Source: BOG-908 sp963848205 (GTDB taxonomy: Bacteria; Pseudomonadota; Alphaproteobacteria; Acetobacterales; Acetobacteraceae). From it: DNA of 64,000 nucleotides. Made by a program: the position numbers and the translations under genes. Where the stretch lies: assembly GCA_963848205.1 (NCBI GenBank), contig CAWKCV010000005.1, forward strand, positions 372,001-436,000, written 5' to 3'. This document shows positions 1 to 9,395 of this stretch, one piece after another. Position 1 is the stretch's first letter. Each line of letters begins with the position of its first letter. The notes beneath the pieces were generated by a model. The model made no database searches and was not told where the DNA came from. It saw only the letters and a list, made by a program, of their open reading frames with translations.

Positions 1-33
1 GTAGCACCCCATGCCTGGCTAACCCTCTCGCGG

Positions 34-1773
34 TTACTCGGACTGCTGGTTACGCCGACGAATGGCGGCGCCCAGGATGTCGCCCAGCGAGGCCCCGCTG
101 TCGGTAGTGCCGAACTCGGCCATCGCCTGCTTGTCCTCTTCCATCTCGCGGCCCTTGATGGTGAGCGAGAGCTTGCGGGCGGCGCGGTCGATGGCGGTGA
201 TCTTGGCATCGACCTTCTCGCCGACGGCGAAGCGATCCGGCCGCTGGTCGGACTTTTCGCGGCTGAGTTCGGCGCGGCGGATGAAGCCGGTGAGCACGTC
301 GTCGACCTTGACTTCGATGCCGTTGGCCTGGACCCCGGTGACGATGCAGGTGACGACTTCGCCCTTGCGGACCTTAGACATGCTCTCGGCGAACGGGTCT
401 TCCTGGAGCTGCTTGATACCGAGCGAGATGCGCTCCTTCTCGGCATCGATGTCGAGCACGCGGGCGGTGACGTTGGTGCCCTTTTCGAACTTCTCGACAG
501 CTGTCTCGCCGGCCTCGTCCCAGCTCAGGTCGGAGAGGTGCACCATGCCGTCGATGTCCGGCGCCAAGCCCACGAACAGGCCGAATTCCGTAATGTTGCG
601 GATTTCGCCCTCGACGGTGCTGCCGACGGGGTGTTCCTCGGCGAACTGCTCCCACGGGTTGCGCTGCACCTGCTTGAGTCCGAGCGAGATGCGGCGCTTG
701 GAGGCATCCACGTCGAGCACCAGCACGTCGACTTCCTGGCTGGTGGCCACGATCTTGCCGGGATGGACGTTCTTCTTGGTCCAGCTCATTTCGCTGACAT
801 GGACCAGGCCTTCGACGCCGGCTTCGAGCTCCACGAAGGCGCCGTAGTCGGTGATGTTGGTGACGCGGCCGCTGAACTTGCCATTCGGCGGATATTTCTC
901 GGTGACACCTTCCCACGGATCGATCTCGAGCTGCTTCATGCCAAGGCTGATGCGCTGCGTGTCGGCATTGAAGCGGATGACCTGGACGCGGACGGCCTGG
1001 CCGATGGTGAGTGCTTCGGCCGGATGGTTGATACGGCGCCAGGCGATGTCGGTCACATGGAGCAGGCCGTCCACGCCGCCAAGGTCGACGAAGGCGCCGT
1101 AGTCGGTGATGTTCTTGACCACGCCGTCGAGGATCATGCCTTCCTTGAGGCCCTGGATCAGTTCGCTGCGCTGTTCGGCGCGAGTCTCTTCCAGTACGGC
1201 ACGGCGGGAGACGACGATGTTGCCGCGGGCCCGGTCCATCTTGAGGATCTGGAACGGCTGCGGCACGCCCATCAGCGGGGCCACGTCGCGCACGGGGCGG
1301 ATATCGACCTGGCTGCCGGGCAGGAAGGCCACCGCGCCGCCGAGATCGACGGTGAAGCCACCCTTCACACGGCCATATATGGTACCGTTGACGCGGGTGT
1401 TGGCTTCGAACTGGCGCTCAAGCAGGGTCCAGGCTTCCTCGCGGCGGGCTTTTTCGCGGCTCAGGATGATCGCGCCGTCGCGATCTTCGTACCGCTCGAC
1501 GAACAGCTCGATGATGTCGCCGGGCTTGATTTCGGGCTTCTGGCCGGGCTGGGAAAATTCCTTCAGCGCCACGCGGCCTTCGGATTTCAGGCCGACATCG
1601 ACGATGGCGAACTCGTCGGTAAGGCGGACGACGCGGCCGGTGACGACGGAGCCGTCGAAGCCGGTATCGCGGCCGAGGGTCTCATCAAGCAGGGAGGCGA
1701 AATCTTCCTCCGGGCGCGAGGGGAAGGCGTGGTCGGTGCGTTCGAGAACGCGGGCAGCAGCGCTGGAAGCCAT
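34..1773 (-). CDS. rpsA: 30S ribosomal protein S1
   Basis: 579 residues, slightly longer than the 557 of E. coli S1. After a short N-terminal extension the protein is built of successive S1 (OB-fold) RNA-binding repeats; the 'ITDYGAFVDLGGVDGLLHV' type core recurs with variants (ITDYGAFVELEAGVEGLVHV, ITEFGLFVGLAPDIDGMVHL), the signature of the S1 family. S1 binds pyrimidine-rich leaders and helps the 30S subunit load mRNA. The ATG at 1773 has only a loose AGGAA about 12 bases upstream. The usual upstream partner cmk is not here: upstream on the same strand is a phosphatase gene, with repeat R1 between them, so rpsA is probably transcribed alone. Identification is secure. Confidence 0.98.
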   Translation of the reverse strand: MASSAAARVLERTDHAFPSRPEEDFASLLDETLGRDTGFDGSVVTGRVVRLTDEFAIVDVGLKSEGRVALKEFSQPGQKPEIKPGDIIELFVERYEDRDGAIILSREKARREEAWTLLERQFEANTRVNGTIYGRVKGGFTVDLGGAVAFLPGSQVDIRPVRDVAPLMGVPQPFQILKMDRARGNIVVSRRAVLEETRAEQRSELIQGLKEGMILDGVVKNITDYGAFVDLGGVDGLLHVTDIAWRRINHPAEALTIGQAVRVQVIRFNADTQRISLGMKQLEIDPWEGVTEKYPPNGKFSGRVTNITDYGAFVELEAGVEGLVHVSEMSWTKKNVHPGKIVATSQEVDVLVLDVDASKRRISLGLKQVQRNPWEQFAEEHPVGSTVEGEIRNITEFGLFVGLAPDIDGMVHLSDLSWDEAGETAVEKFEKGTNVTARVLDIDAEKERISLGIKQLQEDPFAESMSKVRKGEVVTCIVTGVQANGIEVKVDDVLTGFIRRAELSREKSDQRPDRFAVGEKVDAKITAIDRAARKLSLTIKGREMEEDKQAMAEFGTTDSGASLGDILGAAIRRRNQQSE

Positions 1774-2085
1774 GTGGGCGGATGATTCCTGTTATGAGCG
1801 TCCCGGTTCTGCCGGGTGCGATCAGTTGCTTGCGCCTACCCCGGTCGGGGATACACGGCTTGCCTGCGTTTTTGCGGGCCGGGTGAACGAAAACAGGCCC
1901 TGAGCCTGGGGGCTGGACCTGCGTGCGCGTGACATAGCGGATTGTGGAGGGGAGTCAATGAAGGAAGCAGTCCTTTTTTGAAAAAAAAGGACCAAAAAAC
2001 TTTTGTCAGTCTGTCGCGCGCCCATCGAAAGGCGCGCGACAGCGGGACAGACGTCTTTTGCTTCTTTTCTTCAGAAAAGAAGTGC
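1774..2085. other. Intergenic region upstream of rpsA
   Basis: 312 bases without a credible gene. The half next to rpsA (1774-1960) is its untranslated leader and probable promoter; I cannot fix promoter boxes. It contains short GC-rich inverted repeats (for example CCCCG/CGGGG near 1840). The other half is repeat R1. Confidence 0.6.
1961..2082. repeat. Intergenic palindromic element R1 (two inverted arms)
   Basis: Full-length copy. Left arm 1961-2005 begins AAGGAAGCAGTCC and folds as a T-run/A-run hairpin. The middle is a perfect 12-bp stem, CTGTCGCGCGCC (2011-2022) with GGCGCGCGACAG (2031-2042). The right arm ends in a 10-bp hairpin, CTTCTTTTCT (2061-2070) against AGAAAAGAAG (2073-2082). 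It lies between rpsA and the upstream phosphatase gene, both on the minus strand. A GC stem flanked by T-rich tracts on either strand could end transcription both ways. Confidence 0.9.
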
Positions 2086-3621
2086 TTACGGAAAGAGTGC
2101 CGGCAGAACCTGCGTCTTCTCCGACTGCACACCCTTCAGCTTGTTCGGGTCCAAGCCAAGCGCCGTCAGGATAGTCGGCGCAATCTGGGTGGTGAGCACC
2201 GGATCGGTCACCGCCCGGCCGTAGCCGAAGCCGGCGCCGCTGATCAGCATGGCGACATGGCGATCGTCGTCGCTGAAGCCGCCATGTTCGGAAAGCTTGC
2301 TGCCGGTGGTGTAGATGGTGCCGTGAACGGCCACGCCGATGAAGTCGGGCGTGCGATGGTCATGCAAAGCGGAGCGATACACGCCGGGCAGCTTCGACCC
2401 ATCGAAGATTTCCTGGATGTTCGCCGCGGCGGCAACGCTCTTCAGGTAGGCCAAAGCGGCGGCGCGCTGCGAGGCCTGCAGGCTGGGTTGCAGCCAAAGG
2501 AGCAGCTCGTCGTCGGCGATTTCGAATGCGTAGCCCGGCGTTTGCGGGAAGTAGGCGCCGTCGTCGCGCGTGGTGCGGACGGCCGGGTTGATCGGGGATT
2601 GGCCGTGCTTGGCGCTGACGATGATCAGCGTGTCGTTATAGACGCCCTGGCGCTTGAGTTCGGCGACCATCTGGCCGAGCGCGCCATCGACATAAGCGAG
2701 CTGCTCGGCGAGCGCGTTGTTCGGCGTCGCGTTCGCGTCCGCATAGCCGCCGATCAGGCCGGCCGGATCGGTGGGGCCGGATTTGGCAAGCTTCTGGCCG
2801 ACGCTCACGCTTTGGAAATTCATCCCGAAGATCGCGGGGACGCCGACATAAGCGGTGCCGGTGCTGTTGTAGCCGTCGATCTGGTGGATGACGGCGTCCA
2901 CCTTGTTCTGATCGTAGGTGCGCACAGCATTGAAGCTCTGCGTATTGTCGCCGGCGCCGCCGAGGATGTTGTTGGAGTTGATCTCCGGCGTGTAGAGATC
3001 GTCGATACCGTGCCCGCTCGGGCCTTGCAGGATCTCGTAGGCCGGATGCTTGTCGGACCAGGCGGTGTGCAGGCCGGCGGCCTTGGCGATTTCGAAGATC
3101 GTGTTCGTTTTGATGAAATGGTGCGGATAGACGGGCTTGCAGCCGTTGGCCGTCTTCGCGAGCGGCAGGTTTGCCGGATTGAGCTGGCTATACACGTTGC
3201 CGAGTTTGCCGCCGGCGTCGAGGCGGCTCTGGTCGCGGTCCAGCGGCTCGGCGAGATTGGTTTCGGTGCCTGCGGGACCCTGGCAGTTGGAGCCAGCGGC
3301 CCACACGCTGCGATCGTAGCTGTCGTCGTAGAAGATGTCCGCGGTCAGCGGGGTGGCGCCGGTGACCTGCGCGATCATGCCCGGAAAGCTGTCGGACGGC
3401 GCGGTGGTCAGCGCGTTCTGATAGACGACACCAGCCTTCGAGAGCGCGGTCATCGTGGCGTTCTTGTGGGCCGGATCGCTGATGAAGTTCTGCAGGTCGA
3501 TGCCATGCATGCCGTCGATGCTGATGAGCAGTACGTGCTTGTAAGCGCCGGCGGTGGCGGCGGACGCGGTTCCGACGGACAGGCAGGCGGCGGCGGCAAG
3601 CAGCAGGGTGCGGAAAGACAT
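2086..3621 (-). CDS. Secreted alkaline phosphatase / nucleotide pyrophosphatase family protein
   Basis: 511 residues from the ATG at 3621, chosen because a signal peptide follows directly (positively charged start, hydrophobic run, ASA-like cleavage near residue 21) and AAGGG sits upstream. The N-terminal strand HVLLISIDGMHG carries the first metal-binding Asp of the alkaline phosphatase superfamily. APSDSFPGM is the expected nucleophile region, SDKHPAYE and SAKHGQSP the later metal-binding His/Asp sites. Members hydrolyse phosphomonoesters or phosphodiesters in the periplasm; the substrate cannot be told from sequence. Neighbours (rpsA, formate dehydrogenase parts) give no functional hint. 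A longer in-frame reading upstream exists but would put the signal peptide inside the protein. Confidence 0.85.
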   Translation of the reverse strand: MSFRTLLLAAAACLSVGTASAATAGAYKHVLLISIDGMHGIDLQNFISDPAHKNATMTALSKAGVVYQNALTTAPSDSFPGMIAQVTGATPLTADIFYDDSYDRSVWAAGSNCQGPAGTETNLAEPLDRDQSRLDAGGKLGNVYSQLNPANLPLAKTANGCKPVYPHHFIKTNTIFEIAKAAGLHTAWSDKHPAYEILQGPSGHGIDDLYTPEINSNNILGGAGDNTQSFNAVRTYDQNKVDAVIHQIDGYNSTGTAYVGVPAIFGMNFQSVSVGQKLAKSGPTDPAGLIGGYADANATPNNALAEQLAYVDGALGQMVAELKRQGVYNDTLIIVSAKHGQSPINPAVRTTRDDGAYFPQTPGYAFEIADDELLLWLQPSLQASQRAAALAYLKSVAAAANIQEIFDGSKLPGVYRSALHDHRTPDFIGVAVHGTIYTTGSKLSEHGGFSDDDRHVAMLISGAGFGYGRAVTDPVLTTQIAPTILTALGLDPNKLKGVQSEKTQVLPALFP

Positions 3622-3725
3622 GGTCGGCCCTTTGAAGTGACGCGGCTTCTTGCGTCGGGCCGTGTGGGCGTTGGGTGACGTTTCGAAGTCATCAGGTGTT
3701 TGTGATGGCAGATGCGCCTGCCACA

Positions 3726-4721
3726 TCACGCCAGGCGTGCGGTATCGACCTCGGCTTTTGGCAGGTTTTCCGGCTGGGAGAACCTGAAGCTGATCTCCGG
3801 ACGTGCGGCGGATTGTGCGCCGGCTTCCATGATGGACAGGCGCAGCGCGTAGCAGCCGGCCAGTGTCGCAAGGGCGGCGAACGGCGAGCGTGTTCCTCTG
3901 CCGAGCAGGCCGGCCATGCTTAACCCCAGAGGCAGCATGACGCCGAGCCCGGTTGCGCCGATCGCCTCCACGGCGCCCCAACTGCCGTGCAGGGCCTCGT
4001 CCACACCCTTCTCACGGTATGTTTGATGCGAGCGTTGCGTCGCTGCGAGTTCCACGGCGAGGGCGGCCACGAGCACGGCATCGAGCGCGCGGCGGGAGCG
4101 TGGCGAGGCCTCGCCCAGCAGAAGCGCCGCCGCGCCGGACGCCACAGCCGACGAGCCGAACCGCACGGCCAATGCGCGCGGTGCCGCCGCCCATAGAGGT
4201 GTGCTGGTGGCGGCCAACAGGGACGCCGTGTAGGTGCACAGGCCGGCGCCGGCGACGGCCGACGGGATTTGTGCCGCGCGTGCCAGCCGCCACGGCCAGC
4301 GCAGCGCGGGCCGCAAGTCGGCCATTGCCTGCGCCGCGCCGGCGACCAGCGACGAGCCGGAGAACGCCATCAGAATCCAGGTGCCGATCGACATCGGCGA
4401 GGTGCCTTTGGCAACGCGCAACATGTTGTAGAAACGTTGCGGCGTGTGCAGATCCCACACCAGCAGCGCCGAGCCGAATGTTGGGGCGAGCAGCGACCAG
4501 TAGCGCGCGCGGCGGCCGAGATCGCGCGCTGCTTCGCCGCGCGCCGCTTCGGCCAGCGTGCCGATGATGGCGGCCGCGCCGGAGAGGCCGGCGAGAAAGA
4601 TGTAGGCACCGACGGCGTAGTTGTTGAACGGGGCGGGTTTGAGTTGGGCTCGGCCGTAATACGTGGGGCCCCGCCATTTGGGGGGCGGAGCGGGTTGGGC
4701 GAGGCGGTGATATTTAGGCAT
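3726..4721 (-). CDS. NrfD/PsrC-type membrane subunit, probably of formate dehydrogenase
   Basis: 331 residues, rich in hydrophobic segments with about eight to nine likely membrane spans. The N-terminal TYYGRAQLKPAPFNNYAVG followed by a first membrane helix, and LWDLHTPQRFYNMLRV-like text after the third, are typical of NrfD-type quinone-interacting subunits, which carry no haem and pass electrons between a partner iron-sulfur subunit and the quinone pool. It follows the 4Fe-4S subunit gene on the same strand, separated by 136 bases that hold repeat R2. The catalytic subunit is on the opposite strand at 6171. Inference: the three products form one membrane-bound formate dehydrogenase. ATG at 4721 has GAGG about 7 bases upstream. 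Confidence 0.85.
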   Translation of the reverse strand: MPKYHRLAQPAPPPKWRGPTYYGRAQLKPAPFNNYAVGAYIFLAGLSGAAAIIGTLAEAARGEAARDLGRRARYWSLLAPTFGSALLVWDLHTPQRFYNMLRVAKGTSPMSIGTWILMAFSGSSLVAGAAQAMADLRPALRWPWRLARAAQIPSAVAGAGLCTYTASLLAATSTPLWAAAPRALAVRFGSSAVASGAAALLLGEASPRSRRALDAVLVAALAVELAATQRSHQTYREKGVDEALHGSWGAVEAIGATGLGVMLPLGLSMAGLLGRGTRSPFAALATLAGCYALRLSIMEAGAQSAARPEISFRFSQPENLPKAEVDTARLA

Positions 4722-4730
4722 TTGAACCTC

Positions 4731-4873
4731 AAGAAAGCGGTCCTTTTTTTAAAAAAAGAACCAAAAAGCTCTTGTCTCCGGCTGTGCAAACAGACGACTC
4801 AGGCGGCACTCCAACGCCGGGGCCGGCGAGGAAGCAGAAGTTCTTTGCTTCTTTCTTTCAAGAAAGAAGGCCT
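4731..4873. repeat. Intergenic palindromic element R2 (two inverted arms), overlaps a gene end
   Basis: Left arm 4731-4770 (GTCCTTTTTTT against AAAAAAAGAACC), GC-rich middle, right arm ending in a CTTCTTTCTT/AAGAAAGAAG hairpin at about 4849-4869. The stop codon of the iron-sulfur subunit gene (4858-4860) lies inside this right hairpin, so the last residues of that protein are encoded by the repeat. The element separates two genes that should be co-expressed. Confidence 0.88.
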
Positions 4874-5787
4874 TTCTTCCCCTTCCCCTCCGCCGCAAAC
4901 AACCCAAACGCCGCCAGCGCCAACCCCGCCACCGCCAACAACCCCGCGCCCAAAGCCGGCGCCACCCGCGCGCTCGGCCGCGTCGGTGCGGCGGGCAGAT
5001 TGTAGCGCTCCGGCCGGTCGGTCAGCAGGAAGAACGCGTTGAGATGGCCTAGCCCGCCGGTGGCACCCGGTGCACCTGGCGTGCCGTAGAGATACGCGCT
5101 CTCGACGCCGAGCGCGTGCAGGGTTTCGACGCGTTCAGCGGCGCGGTGTTGCAGGTCGGTGAGTTCGCCGAACTGGATGCTGTCGGTAGGGCAGGATTTA
5201 GCGCAGGCCGGCTCGAGGCCGCCTTTCAGGCGGTCGTAGCAGAGCGTGCATTTGTGCGCCTTGCCGTCGATTGGATTGAGGTCGACGACGCCGAACGGGC
5301 AGGCGGGGATGCAGTAGCCGCAGCCGTTGCAGATGTCCTGCTGGACGACGACGGTGTCGAACTCGGTCTTGAACAGCGCGCCGGTCGGGCAGGCTTCCAG
5401 GCAGGGTGCGTTATGGCAGTGCTTGCAGACGTCGCTGAGCATCAGCCAGCCGCTTTGGAACGCCGGTTGCGCGTTGTCGCGGACATTACCCGCGTGCTCG
5501 ACCGTGGATTTCTCGACGAAGGCCACGTGGCGCCAGGTGTTGGCCGAGAGCGCGCCGGTATTGTCGTAACTCTGGCCGGTGAGGCCGAGATTGTCGGCCG
5601 GCAGGTTGTTCCATTCCTTGCAGGCGACTTCACACGCTTTGCAGCCGATGCAGACCGTCGTGTCGGTGAAGAAGCCGTAGGACTTGCCGGGCTCGATGCG
5701 AACATGCGCGGTCAGTTCGGATTCGTCCGGGATCGGGCCGCGGAGCTGGGATTGCCCGATCTCGGCCGCGCGGGCGTGCATGTCCAT
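4858..5787 (-). CDS. Formate dehydrogenase iron-sulfur (beta) subunit
   Basis: 309 residues. Four ferredoxin-type 4Fe-4S clusters can be assigned from cysteine groups: C46-C49-C52-C56, C121-C124-C129-C133, C153-C156-C159-C163 and C180-C183-C195-C199. The opening text TDTTVCIGCKACEVACKEWN is characteristic of FdnH/FdhB subunits that relay electrons from the molybdopterin subunit to the membrane subunit. A hydrophobic segment near residues 268-292 probably anchors the C-terminus. The C-terminal KGKKGLLS tail is encoded inside repeat R2, suggesting the insertion reshaped the end of the gene. It starts 15 bases after the small gene at 5803-6027 and precedes the NrfD-type gene. Confidence 0.95.
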   Translation of the reverse strand: MDMHARAAEIGQSQLRGPIPDESELTAHVRIEPGKSYGFFTDTTVCIGCKACEVACKEWNNLPADNLGLTGQSYDNTGALSANTWRHVAFVEKSTVEHAGNVRDNAQPAFQSGWLMLSDVCKHCHNAPCLEACPTGALFKTEFDTVVVQQDICNGCGYCIPACPFGVVDLNPIDGKAHKCTLCYDRLKGGLEPACAKSCPTDSIQFGELTDLQHRAAERVETLHALGVESAYLYGTPGAPGATGGLGHLNAFFLLTDRPERYNLPAAPTRPSARVAPALGAGLLAVAGLALAAFGLFAAEGKGKKGLLS

Positions 5788-5802
5788 GAGCGTTATATGC
5801 CT

Positions 5803-6027
5803 TCAGGCCGGTTCGGTGATGGAGGTGGCGATGTTGGCAATCATGTTCGGCGCCTGCTTGTAGCGCACATTTATGCGCGCCTGCCGATGCTGCAACGCGG
5901 GCAACTGGCTGGGCTCGGTGCCGCAGGAATGGCCGAGGATGAACAGGTGCCCCACACCGTGCCGGTCGGTCAGCTGGAAACGGCTTTCCTGCGCGATCGT
6001 CACGACGCCTTCCATGTATTTCGCCAT
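5803..6027 (-). CDS. Small protein of unknown function in the formate dehydrogenase locus
   Basis: 74 residues, starting MAKYMEGVVTIAQESRFQL. It has no signal peptide or membrane span and no metal-binding cysteine pair. Its text (a beta-rich start, then LFILGHSCGTEPSQL and a basic middle) looks like a small single-domain protein. It lies 15 bases upstream of the iron-sulfur subunit gene on the same strand and diverges from the catalytic subunit gene, so it is probably the first gene of that transcript. I believe similar small proteins occur beside other formate dehydrogenase genes but cannot verify that here. Function unknown; a role in assembly or folding is a guess from position. Confidence 0.65.
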   Translation of the reverse strand: MAKYMEGVVTIAQESRFQLTDRHGVGHLFILGHSCGTEPSQLPALQHRQARINVRYKQAPNMIANIATSITEPA

Positions 6028-6170
6028 ACCCTGCTATGATCCTGTCTGGGACAGCCGCACATGACCACCGAAGCCCGGTCGGTGCGACGCGCGAGCGTGT
6101 CACGAGTTCGTGGTTTGTCGCTGCTTTCGCGGCGGGACACGTTGTTCCTGCCCGCCCGGAGCCTGCCCGT

Positions 6171-9100
6171 ATGCCCAAGCCGCCAAGGAAAACGCCGCCG
6201 CGCCGCAATCTGCGCCAGGGTTTGGCACAGCGTGCCGCCGCTTTCGTAAACGACTGGTCTCTGCCGCGTCAGGCGGCAGGCATGAGCGTGCAGGGCAAGG
6301 CGGCAGAAAGCACGCTGTCGCGCAATCTGCGGCCGCGGCTGGAGCAGGCCGATACGGTCGGCACCAGCATCTGCCCGTTTTGCGCCGTCGGCTGCGCGCA
6401 GCTTGTGTATGCGAAAGAGGGGCGCCCGATCCACATCGAGGGCGACCCGCGCAGCCCGGTCAACCAGGGCACGCTGTGCCCCAAAGGTGCCAGCACGCTG
6501 GGTGTGCTGCTGTCTCCGCAGCGCATCAGCACGGTGCTGTATCGCGCGCCGCATGCGACCGCGTGGGAAGAGCGGCCCCTCGATTGGGCGATGGAGCGGG
6601 TGGCGCAACTCACCAAGCAGGCGCGCGACGACACGTTTGTGCAAGCGCTGCCCGATGGACGTATCGTCAACCATACGCTCGGCATTGGCTCGCTTGGTGG
6701 TGCCACGCTCGACAACGAAGAGAATTACCTGATCAAGAAGCTGTTCAGCGGAGGGTTGGGAATCCTCAACGTCGAGAACCAGGCGCGTATCTGACACTCC
6801 TCTTCGGTGCCCAGTTTGGGCACCTCCTTCGGACGCGGCGCGGCGACCATGGCCCTGTGGGACCTGGAGAATTCCGACTGCATCGTGATCATGGGCTCCA
6901 ACATGGCGGAGAACCATCCGATCGGGTTCCGCTTCGTCGTGGAAGCCAAGCGTCGTGGTGCCACCATCATCCATGTCGATCCGCGCTTCACGCGGACGTC
7001 GGCATTGGCCGATGTGCATGCGCCGATCCGATCGGGATCGGACATCGCGTTCCTCGGCGGCATCATCCACCATCTGCTCGAACACGATTTGTGGTTCCGC
7101 GATTATGCGATGGCTTATACCAACATCGCGCACATCATCGAGGACGGCTACGAGGATCCCGAACAGAACGACGGGCTGTTCTCCGGCTTCGATCCCGCGA
7201 CGAACACCTACGCGCATGAAAGCTGGCAATATAAGGGCAAGACGGTTCCGTCCTCGATTTCGGAAGACCGTGTGCTCACGCAGGAAAATCGGGGCAGCGC
7301 TTATGAAAGCATGACGGACGGCCCGCCGTTGCGCGACGAGACGTTGCAGCATCGGAACTGCGTCTATCAGATCATGCGCCGGCATTATGCACGCTACACG
7401 CCGGAGATGGTGGAGCGTGTGTCCGGCTGCCCGGCTGAAACGTTCCTGCGCGTGGCCGAGGCGCTCGCGCGGAACTCCGGCCGGGAGCGCACCGGCGCCA
7501 TCTGCTATGCAGTCGGTTGGACGCATCATTCGGTCGGCGTGCAGATCATCCGCGCGGCCAGCATCGTGCAAGGCCTGCTCGGCAACATGGGCCGGCCGGG
7601 CGGCGGCATCATGGCGTTGCGCGGCCATGCGAGCATACAGGGCAGCACCGATATCCCGACGCTGTATAATATGCTGCCGACCTACCTGCCGCAGCCGAAT
7701 GTGCTGCATGATCACGCGACGTTGAAGGACTATCTGCACACGGAGACGTCCACGACGGGGTGGTGGACGAACCTGCCCAAATACGTCGTGAGCCTGCTCA
7801 AAGCCTGGTATGGCGAGCACGCGACAGCGGAGAACGAGTGGGGCTATCAGCATCTGCCGAAATTGATCGGCGATTGCGGCCAGCAGCCGATGACGTTGGC
7901 GATGTGCGATGGTGTGATGCATGGCCAGTTCATCATGGGCCAGAATCCCGTGGTGGGCGCTGCCAACTCCGATCTAGTCGAGCGCGGCTTGATGAAGTTG
8001 AAGTGGCTGGTGGTGCGCGATTTCGCGATGACGGAAACGGCGAACTTCTGGCAGAAGGGCCGGCAGATTCAGCGCGGCGATTGCACATCGCAGGATATCG
8101 GCACGGAGGTGTTTTTCTTCCCTGTCGCGTTGTCTGGCGAGAAGGATGGCACCGTCACCAACACGAGCCGCCTCGTGCAGTGGCACGATGCGGTGCTGGA
8201 CCCGCCCGGCGACAGCCGCAGCGATTTGTGGTTCATGTATCATCTCGGGCGAAAGCTGAAGGCGCTGTATGCAGACAGCGACGAGCCGCGCGATGCGGCA
8301 ATGCGTGCGCTCACCTGGGAGTATCCGGTGCGCGGCGAGCATGAAGATCCCGATGCCGAAGCAATCCTGCGCGAGATCAACGGCTACACCGTAGCCGATC
8401 GCAAACAGGTCGAGACATATCAGGATCTGGCTGACGACGGCAGCACCGCATGCGGCGGCTGGATGTATTGCGGCATCTATCCGAAGGACGGCCACAACGT
8501 TGCCCGCGGCCGCACACCCGACAAACCTGATGGCCCCGGCAGCCATCTCGGCTGGGCGTTCAGCTGGCCCGCCAACCGGCGCACACTCTATAACCGGGCA
8601 TCGGCCGACCCCGAAGGCGCACCCTGGTCCGAGCGAAAGAAGATGGTCTGGTGGGATGAGAGCCAGGCCAAATGGGTCGGCAACGACGTGCCCGATTTCG
8701 TGGCCACCACGCGGCCGGATTACCGGCCGGACTGGAGCACGCATCCGCACGGCATGGACGCGATCGGCGGCAACAAGCCGTTCATCATGCAGGCGGACGG
8801 CAACATCCAGTTGTTCGTGCCGAGCGGGCTGAAGGACGGGCCGCTACCGACGCATTACGAACCGATTGAAAGCCCGGTGATCAATCCACTTTACGGTATG
8901 CAGTCCAACCCGGCTGCCCATGCCTGGGCGCGGCCGGGCAACGAGGTGCATACGCCGCAGGACCCGCGTTATCCGTATGTGTTCACCACCTACCGACTGA
9001 CCGAATTGCATTGCGGCGGCATCATGGGCCGCGTGGCGCCGCATATGGCGGAACTGCAGCCTGAAGCATTTGTGGAAATCCCGCCCGAGCTGGCCAGCAA

Positions 9101-9395
9101 ACTCGGCATCGAACATCTGGGCTGGACGGTGCTGTCCTCCGAACGTGGCGAGATCGAGGTCCGTGCGATGGTCACCCAACGCATGCGTCCGTTCGATATC
9201 GACGGCCGCACGATCTATCAGATCGGCATGCCGTGGGTATTCGGCTGGGAAGGTTACGCGCGCGGCGACATTGCCAACGTCCTGTTGGCGATCACCGGCG
9301 ATCCGAACACCGGCATCCACTCGACAAAGGCACTGACCGTCGATCTGCGTGCTGGCCGGTTGAAACATGCGGGCGGCGAGAACCATGGAGAGTGA
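6171..9395 (+). CDS. Selenocysteine-containing formate dehydrogenase, catalytic (alpha) subunit
   Basis: 1074 residues if the in-frame TGA at 6792-6794 is read as selenocysteine 208. Upstream part: a 4Fe-4S site (C68, C71, C75, C103; ICPFCAVGC and TLCPKGAS) and the text GILNVENQARI. Downstream, in the same frame and without a gap, comes HSSSVPSLGTSFGRGA, then the molybdopterin-binding oxidoreductase body to a stop at 9395. E. coli FdnG and FdoG have Sec at exactly this NQAR-V-U-H position. The enzyme oxidises formate to CO2 at a bis-MGD molybdenum or tungsten centre. The ATG at 6171 has GGAG about 9 bases upstream; a longer start at 6036 is possible. A classical Tat signal is not evident. The two partner subunits are encoded divergently. 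Confidence 0.93.
6792..6824 (+). promoter_or_regulatory. UGA selenocysteine codon and candidate bacterial SECIS hairpin
   Basis: The TGA at 6792-6794 is followed after 11 bases by a perfect 7-bp stem, GGTGCCC (6806-6812) and GGGCACC (6818-6824), closing the loop AGTTT (6813-6817). Bacterial SECIS elements lie just behind the UGA and present a G-U in a short apical loop to SelB; here the loop G is about 20 bases past the UGA, within the usual range. The stem is translated as part of the enzyme. I did not find the bulged U known from E. coli fdhF. Confidence 0.85.

Noticed and set aside
6792..6794. Formate dehydrogenase alpha as a nonsense-disrupted pseudogene
   Set aside because: Frame and conserved residues continue exactly, the codon is at the known Sec position, and a SECIS-like stem follows.
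6000..7922. 640-codon minus-strand frame over the formate dehydrogenase alpha gene
   Set aside because: Covers the conserved selenoprotein on the other strand and has no recognisable domain.
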